From Paraburkholderia susongensis (lineage in GTDB: Bacteria > Pseudomonadota > Gammaproteobacteria > Burkholderiales > Burkholderiaceae): DNA of 64,000 nucleotides. The position numbers and the translations under genes were made by a program. The notes beneath the pieces were generated by a model. It did not search any database. It was not told the DNA's origin and saw only the letters and a program-made list of their open reading frames with translations. Below, in pieces: positions 1 to 7,671 of this stretch (position 1 is its first letter; every line of letters begins with the position of its first letter). Where the stretch lies: positions 558,001 to 622,000 of the forward strand of contig NZ_FXAT01000001.1 in assembly GCF_900177725.1 (NCBI RefSeq), written 5' to 3'.

Positions 1-1
1 C

Positions 2-574
2 GGCGTGATGGTGCTCGCGAACATTGCCGGGCGCAGCCTCACCGATCCCGCGTTCGCGCCGATCTGGGCCGAGATCGACCGTCGCAAGCTGCCGGTGCTC
101 GTGCATCCGACCGATCCGCCGGGCGCGGAGCTGATGGACATGACGAAGTACGACCTGAGCTGGTCCGTCGGCTTCATGTTCGACACGACGCTCGCCATCA
201 CGCGCATGATCTTCGACGGATTCTTCGACCAGTATCCGAATCTGAAGATCATCGCGTCGCATGCGGGCGGCGCACTGCCGTATCTGGCCGGGCGTTTCGG
301 CAAGGGCGACGACGTCGAAATTCCGCAGCGTCGCAAGATGAAGCGCAAGCCGATCGACTATCTGCGCCATATCTACTACGACTGCATCACGTACAGCCCG
401 GCTTCGCTGGAGTTCCTGATCTCGGTCGTCGGCGCGGATCAGGTGATGTTCGGCACCGACTGGCCGCATCAGGTGCACGACATTCGCGGCGCGTTCGCGA
501 ACACCGCGCGTCTGCCGAAGGAGCAATGCGACGCGGTGCGCGGCAACAATGCGCTGAAGGTGTTCGGCTTCTGA
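2..574 (+). CDS. ACMSD-like amidohydrolase, 5' end outside window
   Basis: C-terminal about 190 residues of a TIM-barrel amidohydrolase of the amidohydrolase-2 (PF04909) type, the family of aminocarboxymuconate-semialdehyde decarboxylase and other non-oxidative decarboxylases. The frame is open to the left edge, so the true start is outside. Visible metal/active-site motifs are HPTDPP (second metal-ligand region), SHAGGALPYL (His after strand 6) and FGTDWPH (the Asp that closes the metal site). The product is cytosolic. It ends 15 bases before the ATG of the permease gene and lies in the same direction as the dioxygenase operon further on, so a role in aromatic or carboxylated-ring breakdown is likely. 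The exact substrate cannot be told. Confidence 0.8.
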   Translation, partial: GVMVLANIAGRSLTDPAFAPIWAEIDRRKLPVLVHPTDPPGAELMDMTKYDLSWSVGFMFDTTLAITRMIFDGFFDQYPNLKIIASHAGGALPYLAGRFGKGDDVEIPQRRKMKRKPIDYLRHIYYDCITYSPASLEFLISVVGADQVMFGTDWPHQVHDIRGAFANTARLPKEQCDAVRGNNALKVFGF

Positions 575-589
575 CCGGGATTGGCACGC

Positions 590-1873
590 ATGGCCTCAGC
601 ATCGACGCATGCATCGGGCGCGGGACGACTATCCGCGATGCAGGGGGCCGCGCTGTATGTCGGCGCGGTGCTCGGCACGGGCGTCATCGCGTTGCCGGCG
701 CTCGCCGCCGAGGTGGCGGGCCCCGCGTCGTTGCTCGCGTGGCTAGCGCTCGTGCTGATCTCGGTGCCGCTCGCCGCGACGTTCGCGGCGCTCGGCGCGC
801 GCTATCCCGACGCGGGTGGCGTCTCGACCTACGTGCGCAACGCATTCGGTGCGCGTGCCGCCGCCGTGGTCGGCTGGTGCTTCTATTTCGCGGTGCCCGC
901 GGGCGGCGCCGCCGCGGCGGTGTTTGGCGGCAATTACGTCGCAGCCGCGCTGGGCGGCGGCGAGACCACCGTGGTCGCCACGGCCGCCATGCTGATCCTG
1001 ACCGTGACGGCCGCGAATGCGTTCGGCGTCAGCGTATCCGGGCGTCTGCAACTGGGGCTCGCGGCGGTGCTCGTCGTGCTGCTGCTCGCGGCGGTCGGGG
1101 CATCGGCGCCGCATGCGCGGCTCGCGAATCTGCATCCGTTCGCACCGCACGGCTGGACCGCGATCGGCCCCGCCGCAGCGCTGCTGGTGTGGAGTTTCTC
1201 GGGCTGGGAAGCGATCACCCATCTCGCCGCCGAATTCCGGCATCCGCAGCGCGATCTGCCGCTCGCGGCGAGCATTGCGGTTGTCGTCGTCGGTGCGCTG
1301 TATCTTGGCGTGGCGGGCGCGAGCGTGCTCGTGCTGGGACCGGCGGCGGGCTCGACGCGCGCGCCACTCGCGGAGCTGCTTGCGCGCGGCTTCGGCGGAC
1401 AGGTGCAGGTGCTCGCCGCCGTCATCGCGCTGTTGCTCACGCTCGGCGCGATGAACGCGTATTTCGCCGGTGCGGCCAAGCTCGGCGCCGCGCTCGGGCG
1501 CGACGGCGCATTGCCCGCGTGGCTCGCACGCGGCAGCCAGGCCGGCGATGTGCCGCGGCGCAGTCTGCTGCTCGTGGCCGTGCTCGCGTCGATTGCGCTG
1601 TGCGCCGTGGCGCTGACGGGCGTCAATCCGCGCCCGCTCGTGCTGTTGACGACCGGTTCGTTCGTTACGGTCTATGCGCTTGGCGTCGCGTCCGCGCTGA
1701 GGTTGCTGCCGCGCGGCAGCTGGGCGCAACGTGGTGCGCGGGTTGCGCTTGCCGCAGTGATCGGGCTGTGTGTTGCGACAGGGTGGTATCTGCTCTGGCC
1801 GCTTGCGATTACCGCCGGTGCGTTGTGCTATCTGCGCTGGCGCGAGCAGGTTGTTGCCGATGTTAAATCGTAG
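590..1873 (+). CDS. APC-family amino acid/amine permease
   Basis: Inner-membrane transporter of about 427 residues with roughly 12 hydrophobic segments. The first carries the APC hallmark GAVLGTGVIALPALAA, and the unwound-helix-6 region reads VWSFSGWEAITHLAAE. It resembles the YjeH/APC branch that moves amino acids or amines. ATG 590 follows the upstream stop by 15 bases; a TTG at 581 is possible but less likely. No strong Shine-Dalgarno is visible, which fits translational coupling to the amidohydrolase gene. The pairing suggests uptake or efflux of a compound handled by that enzyme. The substrate is unknown. Confidence 0.85.
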   Translation: MASASTHASGAGRLSAMQGAALYVGAVLGTGVIALPALAAEVAGPASLLAWLALVLISVPLAATFAALGARYPDAGGVSTYVRNAFGARAAAVVGWCFYFAVPAGGAAAAVFGGNYVAAALGGGETTVVATAAMLILTVTAANAFGVSVSGRLQLGLAAVLVVLLLAAVGASAPHARLANLHPFAPHGWTAIGPAAALLVWSFSGWEAITHLAAEFRHPQRDLPLAASIAVVVVGALYLGVAGASVLVLGPAAGSTRAPLAELLARGFGGQVQVLAAVIALLLTLGAMNAYFAGAAKLGAALGRDGALPAWLARGSQAGDVPRRSLLLVAVLASIALCAVALTGVNPRPLVLLTTGSFVTVYALGVASALRLLPRGSWAQRGARVALAAVIGLCVATGWYLLWPLAITAGALCYLRWREQVVADVKS

Positions 1874-2134
1874 CGGCGGTTCACAGGCAGCGCTCTTATG
1901 GAGCGCCACCGTCGCGCCATCTTCAGATCGCAATCGTTGCAATGGGTCGACTGGTTCAATCAGCGGCGTAAAGCACACGGCCACCTCTGGCAAGCGCCCG
2001 CAATCGGTCAAAGCCCTGTTTTTGACTCGGGTCATAAAAAGGTAAAGTGGCAGTCATCATCGGGACAGATGCGCAAAAGACCGTAACTTTGCTCACGCCT
2101 CGCTCCCCGCAACCTGTTGACGAGTGCCCATCTG

Positions 2135-3118
2135 ATGCTGCCAGTCCCCTTACAGATCGCGCCGGCCGCCCTTCGCAAGTACCGCTATTTCGAATCCACG
2201 GATGTCGACGACACACGCCAACGCATCGCGACCGTGTTGCAACCGCATCGGCTGATGCCGGGTCCGTCGCAGCCCGGTCATTCGGCGTACATGAATTACG
2301 TGCGGCTCGAGAATCTCGCGTTTGGCTCGCTCGGCTATGCGGGCGCGATGAGCGTCGAAGCGGGCGAGATCGAGGATTACTACCTCGTGATCCTGAGCCT
2401 GAGCGGCTATGCGGACGTGTCGGTCGGGTCGCGCCGCACCATCATCGGGCAGTCGCAAGGCGTCGTGGTCGGTCCGTCGACGCGCTTCGGCGGCACGTTT
2501 TCCGGCGACTGCGAACAGTTTTTCGTGCGCGTCGACAAACAGGCGATCCTTGCGCATTCCGGCTTCGAGCATCTTCAGATGGAGCCGGTCATCGACCTGT
2601 CGCGACCGGAACTCGCGCCGTGGCTTGCGCAATTGCAGTGTCTGACGTCGTCGCCGGAGACGGTGGCGCTGGCACAGCGCGACCGGCGCATCGCCGTCGA
2701 GATCGAACGGCTGCTGGTCATGCTGCTGCTCACCGGACAACCGCATCACAGCCAGGAACGCGCGCAGTCGTCGGTGCTGCTGCCGCGTACCGTGCGCCGC
2801 GCCGAAGCCTATATCAGCGAGCACGCATGCGAGCCGCTGACGCTGCCGGATATCGCCGACGCGGCGGGCGTGCCGGTGCGCACGCTGCTACACAGCTTCC
2901 GCCGGTTTCGCGGCGTCAGCCCGATGCAACTGGTCCGCGAAGCGCGCATCGAGCGCTCGCGCGAAATGCTGATGCGCGCGAGCGACACCGATCGTGTCGC
3001 GGACATTGCGCTGAGTTGCGGCTTCGTCAATCTCGGCCGCTTCGCCAATGCGTACCGCGAGAAGTTCGGTGAAACCCCGTCCGACACGCTGCGCGCGTCG
3101 CGACAACGTGGCGTTTAA
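2135..3118 (+). CDS. AraC/XylS-family transcriptional activator
   Basis: About 327 residues. The N-terminal two thirds look like the AraC-binding-like cupin domain (PF14525) found in BenR/AntR/XylS-type activators of aromatic degradation. The C-terminal 100 residues are a double helix-turn-helix; PDIADAAGVPVRTLLHSFRRF is helix-turn-helix 1 and VADIALSCGFVNLGRFANAYREKFGETPS is the AraC signature. The first ATG is at 2135; a TTG at 2117 is also in frame, and neither has a good ribosome site. It lies just before the ring-hydroxylating dioxygenase operon, whose upstream region has two XylS-type half-sites, so it very likely activates that operon in response to the aromatic substrate. Confidence 0.88.
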   Translation: MLPVPLQIAPAALRKYRYFESTDVDDTRQRIATVLQPHRLMPGPSQPGHSAYMNYVRLENLAFGSLGYAGAMSVEAGEIEDYYLVILSLSGYADVSVGSRRTIIGQSQGVVVGPSTRFGGTFSGDCEQFFVRVDKQAILAHSGFEHLQMEPVIDLSRPELAPWLAQLQCLTSSPETVALAQRDRRIAVEIERLLVMLLLTGQPHHSQERAQSSVLLPRTVRRAEAYISEHACEPLTLPDIADAAGVPVRTLLHSFRRFRGVSPMQLVREARIERSREMLMRASDTDRVADIALSCGFVNLGRFANAYREKFGETPSDTLRASRQRGV

Positions 3119-3223
3119 ACGTCGCAGTACAAGGTCTCTCTTTCCGCGATTTGCGCGATTTCCCCCTCGCCACCCGTCGCGCGAGGGCGCCTGCATGCGC
3201 CGCGTCTCTGACCGAAACAAACT

Positions 3224-3258
3224 TGCGCATTCTGGATAACGGCTGCGATCCACGGCTA
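3224..3258 (+). promoter_or_regulatory. Tandem XylS/BenR-type activator half-sites
   Basis: Two direct repeats fit the XylS-family half-site TGC(A/G)-N6-GGNTA: TGCG-CATTCT-GGATA at 3224-3238 and TGCG-ATCCAC-GGCTA at 3244-3258. They are offset by 20 bases, close to two helical turns, and lie about 70-100 bases before the reductase start codon. That spacing and orientation match the known tandem sites for XylS at Pm. The binding protein is inferred to be the AraC-type activator encoded at 2135-3118. Confidence 0.7.
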
Positions 3259-3281
3259 TAGGCCAAAAAAATGCTGTTTTA

Positions 3282-3296
3282 CAGTCGATTCGACTG
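3282..3296. promoter_or_regulatory. 15-bp inverted repeat before the dioxygenase operon
   Basis: Perfect inverted repeat CAGTCGA-T-TCGACTG, 30 bases before the reductase start codon and downstream of the XylS-type half-sites. It would fall near the transcription start, where a repressor site or an mRNA 5' hairpin is plausible. Nothing in the window identifies a binding protein. Confidence 0.4.
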
Positions 3297-3326
3297 ACCC
3301 GCAATGCAATCAAAGGAGTTTCACGG

Positions 3327-4277
3327 ATGACAACGCTGCGCATGCGCGTTGCGCGTATCGACGCCTTGACGCCGACCATACGGCGTTTGCTGCTCGTCCC
3401 CATCGACGGCGCGGCGCTTCCCGCCTTCAGCGCGGGAGCGCATATCGGCCTGCACGTGCCGATCGACGGCCGCACCCAACGTCGCGCGTATTCGCTCGTC
3501 AACGCGCCCGATCACACCGGTCATTACGAAATCGCCGTGCAACTGGAAGCGGCGAGCAGCGGCGGCTCGCGCTGGGTGCATCAACTGCGGATCGACGCCG
3601 AACTCGACGTCAGCGTGCCGCGCAACGATTTCCCGCTCGACGCCGCGACACGACATGCGCTACTGATTGCGGGCGGTATCGGCATCACGCCGATCCTTGC
3701 GATGGCCCGCGCGCTGGATGCGAGCGGGACCGCGTATGCGCTTCACTACGCGGCGCGCGAAGCCGCGTTGATGGCGTATCGCGACGAGGTGCTCGCCATG
3801 CCCGCCGCGACCTGCTGGCTCGACGGCGGCGATCCGCGCAATGGCATGCCGCTCGCCGACACGATCGGTGCACCTCAAGCTGGCCGCCATCTGTATGTGT
3901 GCGGTCCGCGTCCGTTGATCGAAGCGGTGCTCGCGCAAGCGAAGACGCTGGGCTGGCCGGATTCGCACGTGCATAGCGAACTGTTCGCCGCCGATCAGGA
4001 CAGCACCGCCGACGCCGCCTTCGAGGTCGTGCTGAAAGCCAGCGACATGACGCTGACCGTGCCGGCGGACAAGACCATTCTCGACGTGATGATCGACGCG
4101 GGACTCGATCCGCTCTTTGACTGCCGGCGCGGCGATTGCGGCGTTTGCACGACTCAGGTGATCGACGGTACGCCGGATCACCGGGATATCTGCCTGTCGA
4201 GCCAGGACCGCGCGCGCGGCGATTTTTGTCCGTGCGTATCGCGCGCGGCCTCGTCGCGAATTGTGCTCGACCTATAA
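3327..4277 (+). CDS. PDR/VanB-type dioxygenase reductase (FMN, NAD, 2Fe-2S)
   Basis: 316 residues with the phthalate-dioxygenase-reductase order: FMN-binding ferredoxin-reductase barrel (RAYSLVNAP near residues 53-61), NAD domain (LIAGGIGITPILAMARAL near 112-129 and YVCGPRPLIEAV), then a plant-type ferredoxin domain with 2Fe-2S ligands in CRRGDCGVCTTQV plus the later Cys of DICLSSQ. It passes electrons from NADH to the Rieske oxygenase encoded immediately after it. ATG 3327 has an AAAGGAGTTTC ribosome site. The next gene's ATG lies 25 bases past this stop. PDR reductases usually serve alpha-only oxygenases; here the partner has a beta subunit, a less usual mix. Confidence 0.93.
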   Translation: MTTLRMRVARIDALTPTIRRLLLVPIDGAALPAFSAGAHIGLHVPIDGRTQRRAYSLVNAPDHTGHYEIAVQLEAASSGGSRWVHQLRIDAELDVSVPRNDFPLDAATRHALLIAGGIGITPILAMARALDASGTAYALHYAAREAALMAYRDEVLAMPAATCWLDGGDPRNGMPLADTIGAPQAGRHLYVCGPRPLIEAVLAQAKTLGWPDSHVHSELFAADQDSTADAAFEVVLKASDMTLTVPADKTILDVMIDAGLDPLFDCRRGDCGVCTTQVIDGTPDHRDICLSSQDRARGDFCPCVSRAASSRIVLDL

Positions 4278-4302
4278 CTCCCTCCCCGTTCAAGGAAGCC
4301 GA

Positions 4303-5628
4303 ATGAGCCTTACCAACGAGACCCTCGCGAGTCTGGTACGCCCGGACAGCGTGCATAAGCGCGTCTACACCGACCCGCAGATATTCGAGCTTGAAATGAA
4401 GCGCATTTATGGCCAGGCGTGGATTTACGTCGGCCACGAGAGCCAGGTGAAGCACCCCGGCGACTATCACACGACCCGCCTCGGCGATCAGGACGTCGTG
4501 ATGGTGCGCGCCACCGACGGTCAGATTCAGGTGGTCTACAACCGTTGTCCGCATAAAGGCGCGAAAGTCGTACCCGACGGCGACGGCACGACCGGCAGGT
4601 TCTTTCGGTGTCCGTATCACGCATGGACATTCAAGCTCGACGGCACCCATCTGTCCGCGCCGCTGAAAAACGGCTTGCAAAACACCTGTTTCGATCCGAA
4701 GCATCCGGATTTTTCAATGCGCAAAGTGGCGCGCGTCGGTGTATATCGCGGCTTCGTATTCGCCAGTCAGGCGGCCGAAGGGCCAGGGCTCGAGGAATTC
4801 CTGAACGGCGTCGCGTCGTCGATCGACAACCTGTGCGACCGCTCGCCGGTCGGTGAGGTCGAAGTGGCAGGCGGCGTGTTCCGCGTCCTGCAACGCTCGA
4901 ACTGGAAAGTGTTCTACGAGAATCTGCACGACACGATGCACGCGCCGGTGACGCACGAATCGTCGGTGGTGTCCGCGCGGTCGCAAGCGCAGGAGCAAGG
5001 CTCGCTGCCGTTCGAACTGCTGATCATGGAAGGCAACGGCGAGCCCTACGAATTTTGGGAAAAGCTCGAACTGCGCGCGTACGACAACGGCCACGGCTAT
5101 ATGGAAGGCATTTTCGATCCGGCCGCGGCGGAACGCGATCCGGTTTCCAGCGCGCATTTCGTCGCGTTGGCCGAAGCGTATGGCGAAACCCGCGCACGCG
5201 AAATTCTCGGCATGAACCGGCACAACACCGTGATTTACGGAAGCGGTTCGCCGCATACGGTGTTCCAGCAGTTCCGTGTGATCCGTCCTTTGTCGGTGGA
5301 TAGAACGCTGGTCGAAATTCAGACCTTCAAGCTCAAAGGCGCACCGGACTCCGTATTCGAACGCGCGCTGACGTACGCGAACGTGATCAACTCGCCGTCG
5401 TCGAACGTGATGCCGGACGACGTCGAAGTCTATGCGCGCTGCCAGCAAGGCAATATGACCAACGGCGGCGACTGGATCAGTATGCATCGCTACGCAGGCA
5501 CCGATCGCCAGGTCGAAAACGGCATGGTGTCGATCAATGGCACCAGCGAGTTGCCGATGCGCAACCAGTTCGCGGCGTGGAAACGCTTCATGCTCAACGA
5601 AACCGCCGCTGAAGAAGGAGCGCGCTGA
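4303..5628 (+). CDS. Rieske ring-hydroxylating dioxygenase, alpha subunit
   Basis: 441 residues, the usual length for a catalytic alpha subunit. The Rieske cluster is bound by CPH (near residue 83) and CPYH 18 residues on. The mononuclear iron site is ENLHDTMHAPVTH near residues 210-222 (bridging Asp and two His), with the third ligand expected in the C-terminal half. ATG 4303 is preceded by CAAGGAAGCCGA. It overlaps the beta-subunit gene by ATGA. With its neighbours it should add O2 to an aromatic or N-heteroaromatic ring to give a cis-dihydrodiol or its breakdown product. It resembles benzoate/anthranilate-type alpha subunits in general form, but the substrate is not identifiable. Confidence 0.93.
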   Translation: MSLTNETLASLVRPDSVHKRVYTDPQIFELEMKRIYGQAWIYVGHESQVKHPGDYHTTRLGDQDVVMVRATDGQIQVVYNRCPHKGAKVVPDGDGTTGRFFRCPYHAWTFKLDGTHLSAPLKNGLQNTCFDPKHPDFSMRKVARVGVYRGFVFASQAAEGPGLEEFLNGVASSIDNLCDRSPVGEVEVAGGVFRVLQRSNWKVFYENLHDTMHAPVTHESSVVSARSQAQEQGSLPFELLIMEGNGEPYEFWEKLELRAYDNGHGYMEGIFDPAAAERDPVSSAHFVALAEAYGETRAREILGMNRHNTVIYGSGSPHTVFQQFRVIRPLSVDRTLVEIQTFKLKGAPDSVFERALTYANVINSPSSNVMPDDVEVYARCQQGNMTNGGDWISMHRYAGTDRQVENGMVSINGTSELPMRNQFAAWKRFMLNETAAEEGAR

Positions 5629-6161
5629 TGCTGTTCGACACCACCTTCGATCTTTCGACTCAGGCCGCCCATCCGGTTCGCGTGACAGACGCACTTCGCG
5701 CCGATGTCGAACAGTTCCTGTTTCACGAGGCACGTTTGCTCGACACGCGTGCATTCGACGGCTGGCTCGATCTGTGGACGCCCGACGGCATGTACTGGAT
5801 GCCGCACGAGTCCGGCCAAACCAGCCCGCGCGACCATATTTCGCTGTTCTGGGAAGACGCGACGCTGCGCGAAGTGCGCGTGCGCCGTATCACGAATCCG
5901 CGCAACTGGTCGCAGCAGCCGGTGACGCGCACCGCGCGCGTGATCGGCAATGTGATGATCGACGGCACCGACGACGCCGGCCGCCTGATCGTCCATTCGA
6001 CCTTCATGCTCGCCGAATGGCGCAACGCTCAGCGCCAGCTTGCGGGACTGACGACGCACAAACTCGTCGCGCAGGAATCGGGCGGCTGGCAAATCTATCT
6101 GAAGCGCGTCGATCTGATCAATGCAGCGGATGTATTCGCGAACCTGGAAGTGTTCGTGTGA
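5628..6161 (+). CDS. Ring-hydroxylating dioxygenase, beta subunit
   Basis: 177 residues with the SnoaL-like cone fold typical of small dioxygenase subunits: FLFHEARLLDTRAFDGWLDLWTPDGMYWMP at the N-terminal end and the late block THKLVAQESGGWQIYLKRVDLINA. It has a structural role in the alpha3beta3 hexamer. The start ATG overlaps the alpha stop (ATGA) and its own stop overlaps the next start (TGATG), so translation is coupled along the operon. Confidence 0.92.
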   Translation: MLFDTTFDLSTQAAHPVRVTDALRADVEQFLFHEARLLDTRAFDGWLDLWTPDGMYWMPHESGQTSPRDHISLFWEDATLREVRVRRITNPRNWSQQPVTRTARVIGNVMIDGTDDAGRLIVHSTFMLAEWRNAQRQLAGLTTHKLVAQESGGWQIYLKRVDLINAADVFANLEVFV

Positions 6162-6802
6162 TGGTCAGGTCGCCCGCCCTTTCGTCAACGCCCCCATTGC
6201 ATCGCACCGCCGTGCTTGCGTTGCATTATCAGAACGACATACTGCATCCGGACGGCAAGATCCGCGTCGGCCTTTCCGCAAGCGACCCGGCGCGCGACCG
6301 GGTGATCGCCGCCGCGGCGAAGCTGATCGCGGGCGCACGACACGCCGCGTTGCCGCTCATTCACGTGCGCATCGCGTTTCGTCCGGACTACGCGGATCTG
6401 ACACAGAACTGCTGGATTTTTCGCAAGACGGCCGAACTCGGCGCGGTGCAGGAAAACACGTGGGGTGCCTCGTTTTACGAGGCGCTCCAGCCCGACGAAA
6501 CGCGCGAGCACGAACTCGTGATCCGGCATCAGCGGACCAGCGCGTTTATCGGCACGCCGCTCGAACAGATCCTGATGAAACTCGGCGTGCGTCATCTGAT
6601 CGTTGCGGGCGTGGCGACGCATTCGGTCGTTGAGATGAGCGTGCGTCACGCGGTCGATCTCGGCTACGAAGTCACGGTCGCCGCCGATGCATGCGCAGCC
6701 GCCGATACGAAGATTCACGATGCGTCGCTCGACAGCATGCGTTTGCTCGCGGAAATCGCTGACGTCGATACCGCGCTCGCCCAACTGGAGAAGCACGCAT
6801 GA
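6161..6802 (+). CDS. Isochorismatase-fold protein without the D-K-C triad
   Basis: 213 residues of the isochorismatase-like (cysteine hydrolase) fold. The family scaffold is clear: LALHYQND near residue 20, VIRHQRTSAFIGTPLEQIL near 120 and the cis-peptide/nucleophile segment AGVATHSVVEMSVRHAVDLGYEV near 149. All three catalytic positions are altered: the general-base Asp is His22, the Lys is His123 and the nucleophile Cys is Val156. It is therefore not a standard amidase or isochorismatase. It could be a binding partner, or an enzyme with different chemistry acting on the dioxygenase product. ATG 6161 overlaps the beta stop, and the gene overlaps the next one by ATGA. Confidence 0.8.
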   Translation: MVRSPALSSTPPLHRTAVLALHYQNDILHPDGKIRVGLSASDPARDRVIAAAAKLIAGARHAALPLIHVRIAFRPDYADLTQNCWIFRKTAELGAVQENTWGASFYEALQPDETREHELVIRHQRTSAFIGTPLEQILMKLGVRHLIVAGVATHSVVEMSVRHAVDLGYEVTVAADACAAADTKIHDASLDSMRLLAEIADVDTALAQLEKHA

Positions 6803-7623
6803 GCACACCCCATTCCACGTGTCCGAATGGCAGGCTGGCCGGCAAGGTCGCGATTGTCAGCGGCAGCACGCAAGGACTCGGCGCGGACATCGCGCGCGCT
6901 CTGGTGGCGCAAGGCGCATGCGTGATGACGCTCGGACTCGGCGCGCAAGCGGGCCAGGCCGTCGCGGATTCGCTCGGCGACGCGTGCCGTTTCATCGAAA
7001 CCGATATCACCGATGATGCGCAGATCGATCACGTGATTTCAGCAACGTTGAAACATTTCGGCCGCCTCGATTTTCTGATCAATAACGCCTGTACATATGC
7101 GGACTCCGGTCTTGCTTCGACGCGCGAACAGTGGCTCCATCTGCTGAACGTCAATCTGGTATCCGCTGCGATCTTCGCGCAGAAAACCGCGGCGCATATG
7201 ACGCGCGGCGGCGTCATCGTCAATCTGGGCAGCACGGGCGGCAAGTTCGGTGCGGCCGGTCGCGCGCTGTATCCGGCGTCGAAAGCGGCCCTGCAGCAGT
7301 TCACCCGCAATCTCGCCGTCACGCTCGCGCCCGAAGGCATTCGCGCAGTGACCGTATCGCCGGCATGGACGTGGTCGCCTTCACTCGAACAGCTTGCGCA
7401 AGGTTCGATCGATGCCGCGGATCGCGTCGGGCGTGAGCTGCATCCACTGGGACGCGTCGGCCGGGGCCATGAAATCGCACAGGTGATTGCCTTCCTTTGC
7501 TCCGCCGAGGCGTCGTGGATTACCGGTGTCGATATTCCGGTCGACGGCGGATTTTCGATTCTCGGACCCGACCAGGGCCGGTCGCCTCGCGACTGGTTCA
7601 GCCGCGTCGGCAACGCTGGCTGA
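6799..7623 (+). CDS. Short-chain dehydrogenase/reductase
   Basis: 274 residues, classical SDR: NAD(P)-binding SGSTQGLGADIARAL near residues 21-35, the NNACTY motif near 91, catalytic Ser in VNLGSTGG, and YPASK (Tyr/Lys) near 158. It is cytosolic. In this operon it most likely acts as a cis-dihydrodiol dehydrogenase or oxidises a hydroxy intermediate made by the Rieske oxygenase. The start overlaps the isochorismatase-fold gene (ATGA). A 48-base gap separates it from the next gene. Confidence 0.9.
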   Translation: MSTPHSTCPNGRLAGKVAIVSGSTQGLGADIARALVAQGACVMTLGLGAQAGQAVADSLGDACRFIETDITDDAQIDHVISATLKHFGRLDFLINNACTYADSGLASTREQWLHLLNVNLVSAAIFAQKTAAHMTRGGVIVNLGSTGGKFGAAGRALYPASKAALQQFTRNLAVTLAPEGIRAVTVSPAWTWSPSLEQLAQGSIDAADRVGRELHPLGRVGRGHEIAQVIAFLCSAEASWITGVDIPVDGGFSILGPDQGRSPRDWFSRVGNAG

Positions 7624-7671
7624 CACGCTGCACTCCCCCACATTCAACCTTTGACCCACGAAGGAAACCTC

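Noticed and set aside
526..2035. Long open frames on both strands across the permease gene, one of about 430 codons on the minus strand
   Set aside because: They are Arg/Ala- or Arg/His-rich shadows of a real membrane-protein gene, with no protein-like pattern or ribosome site.
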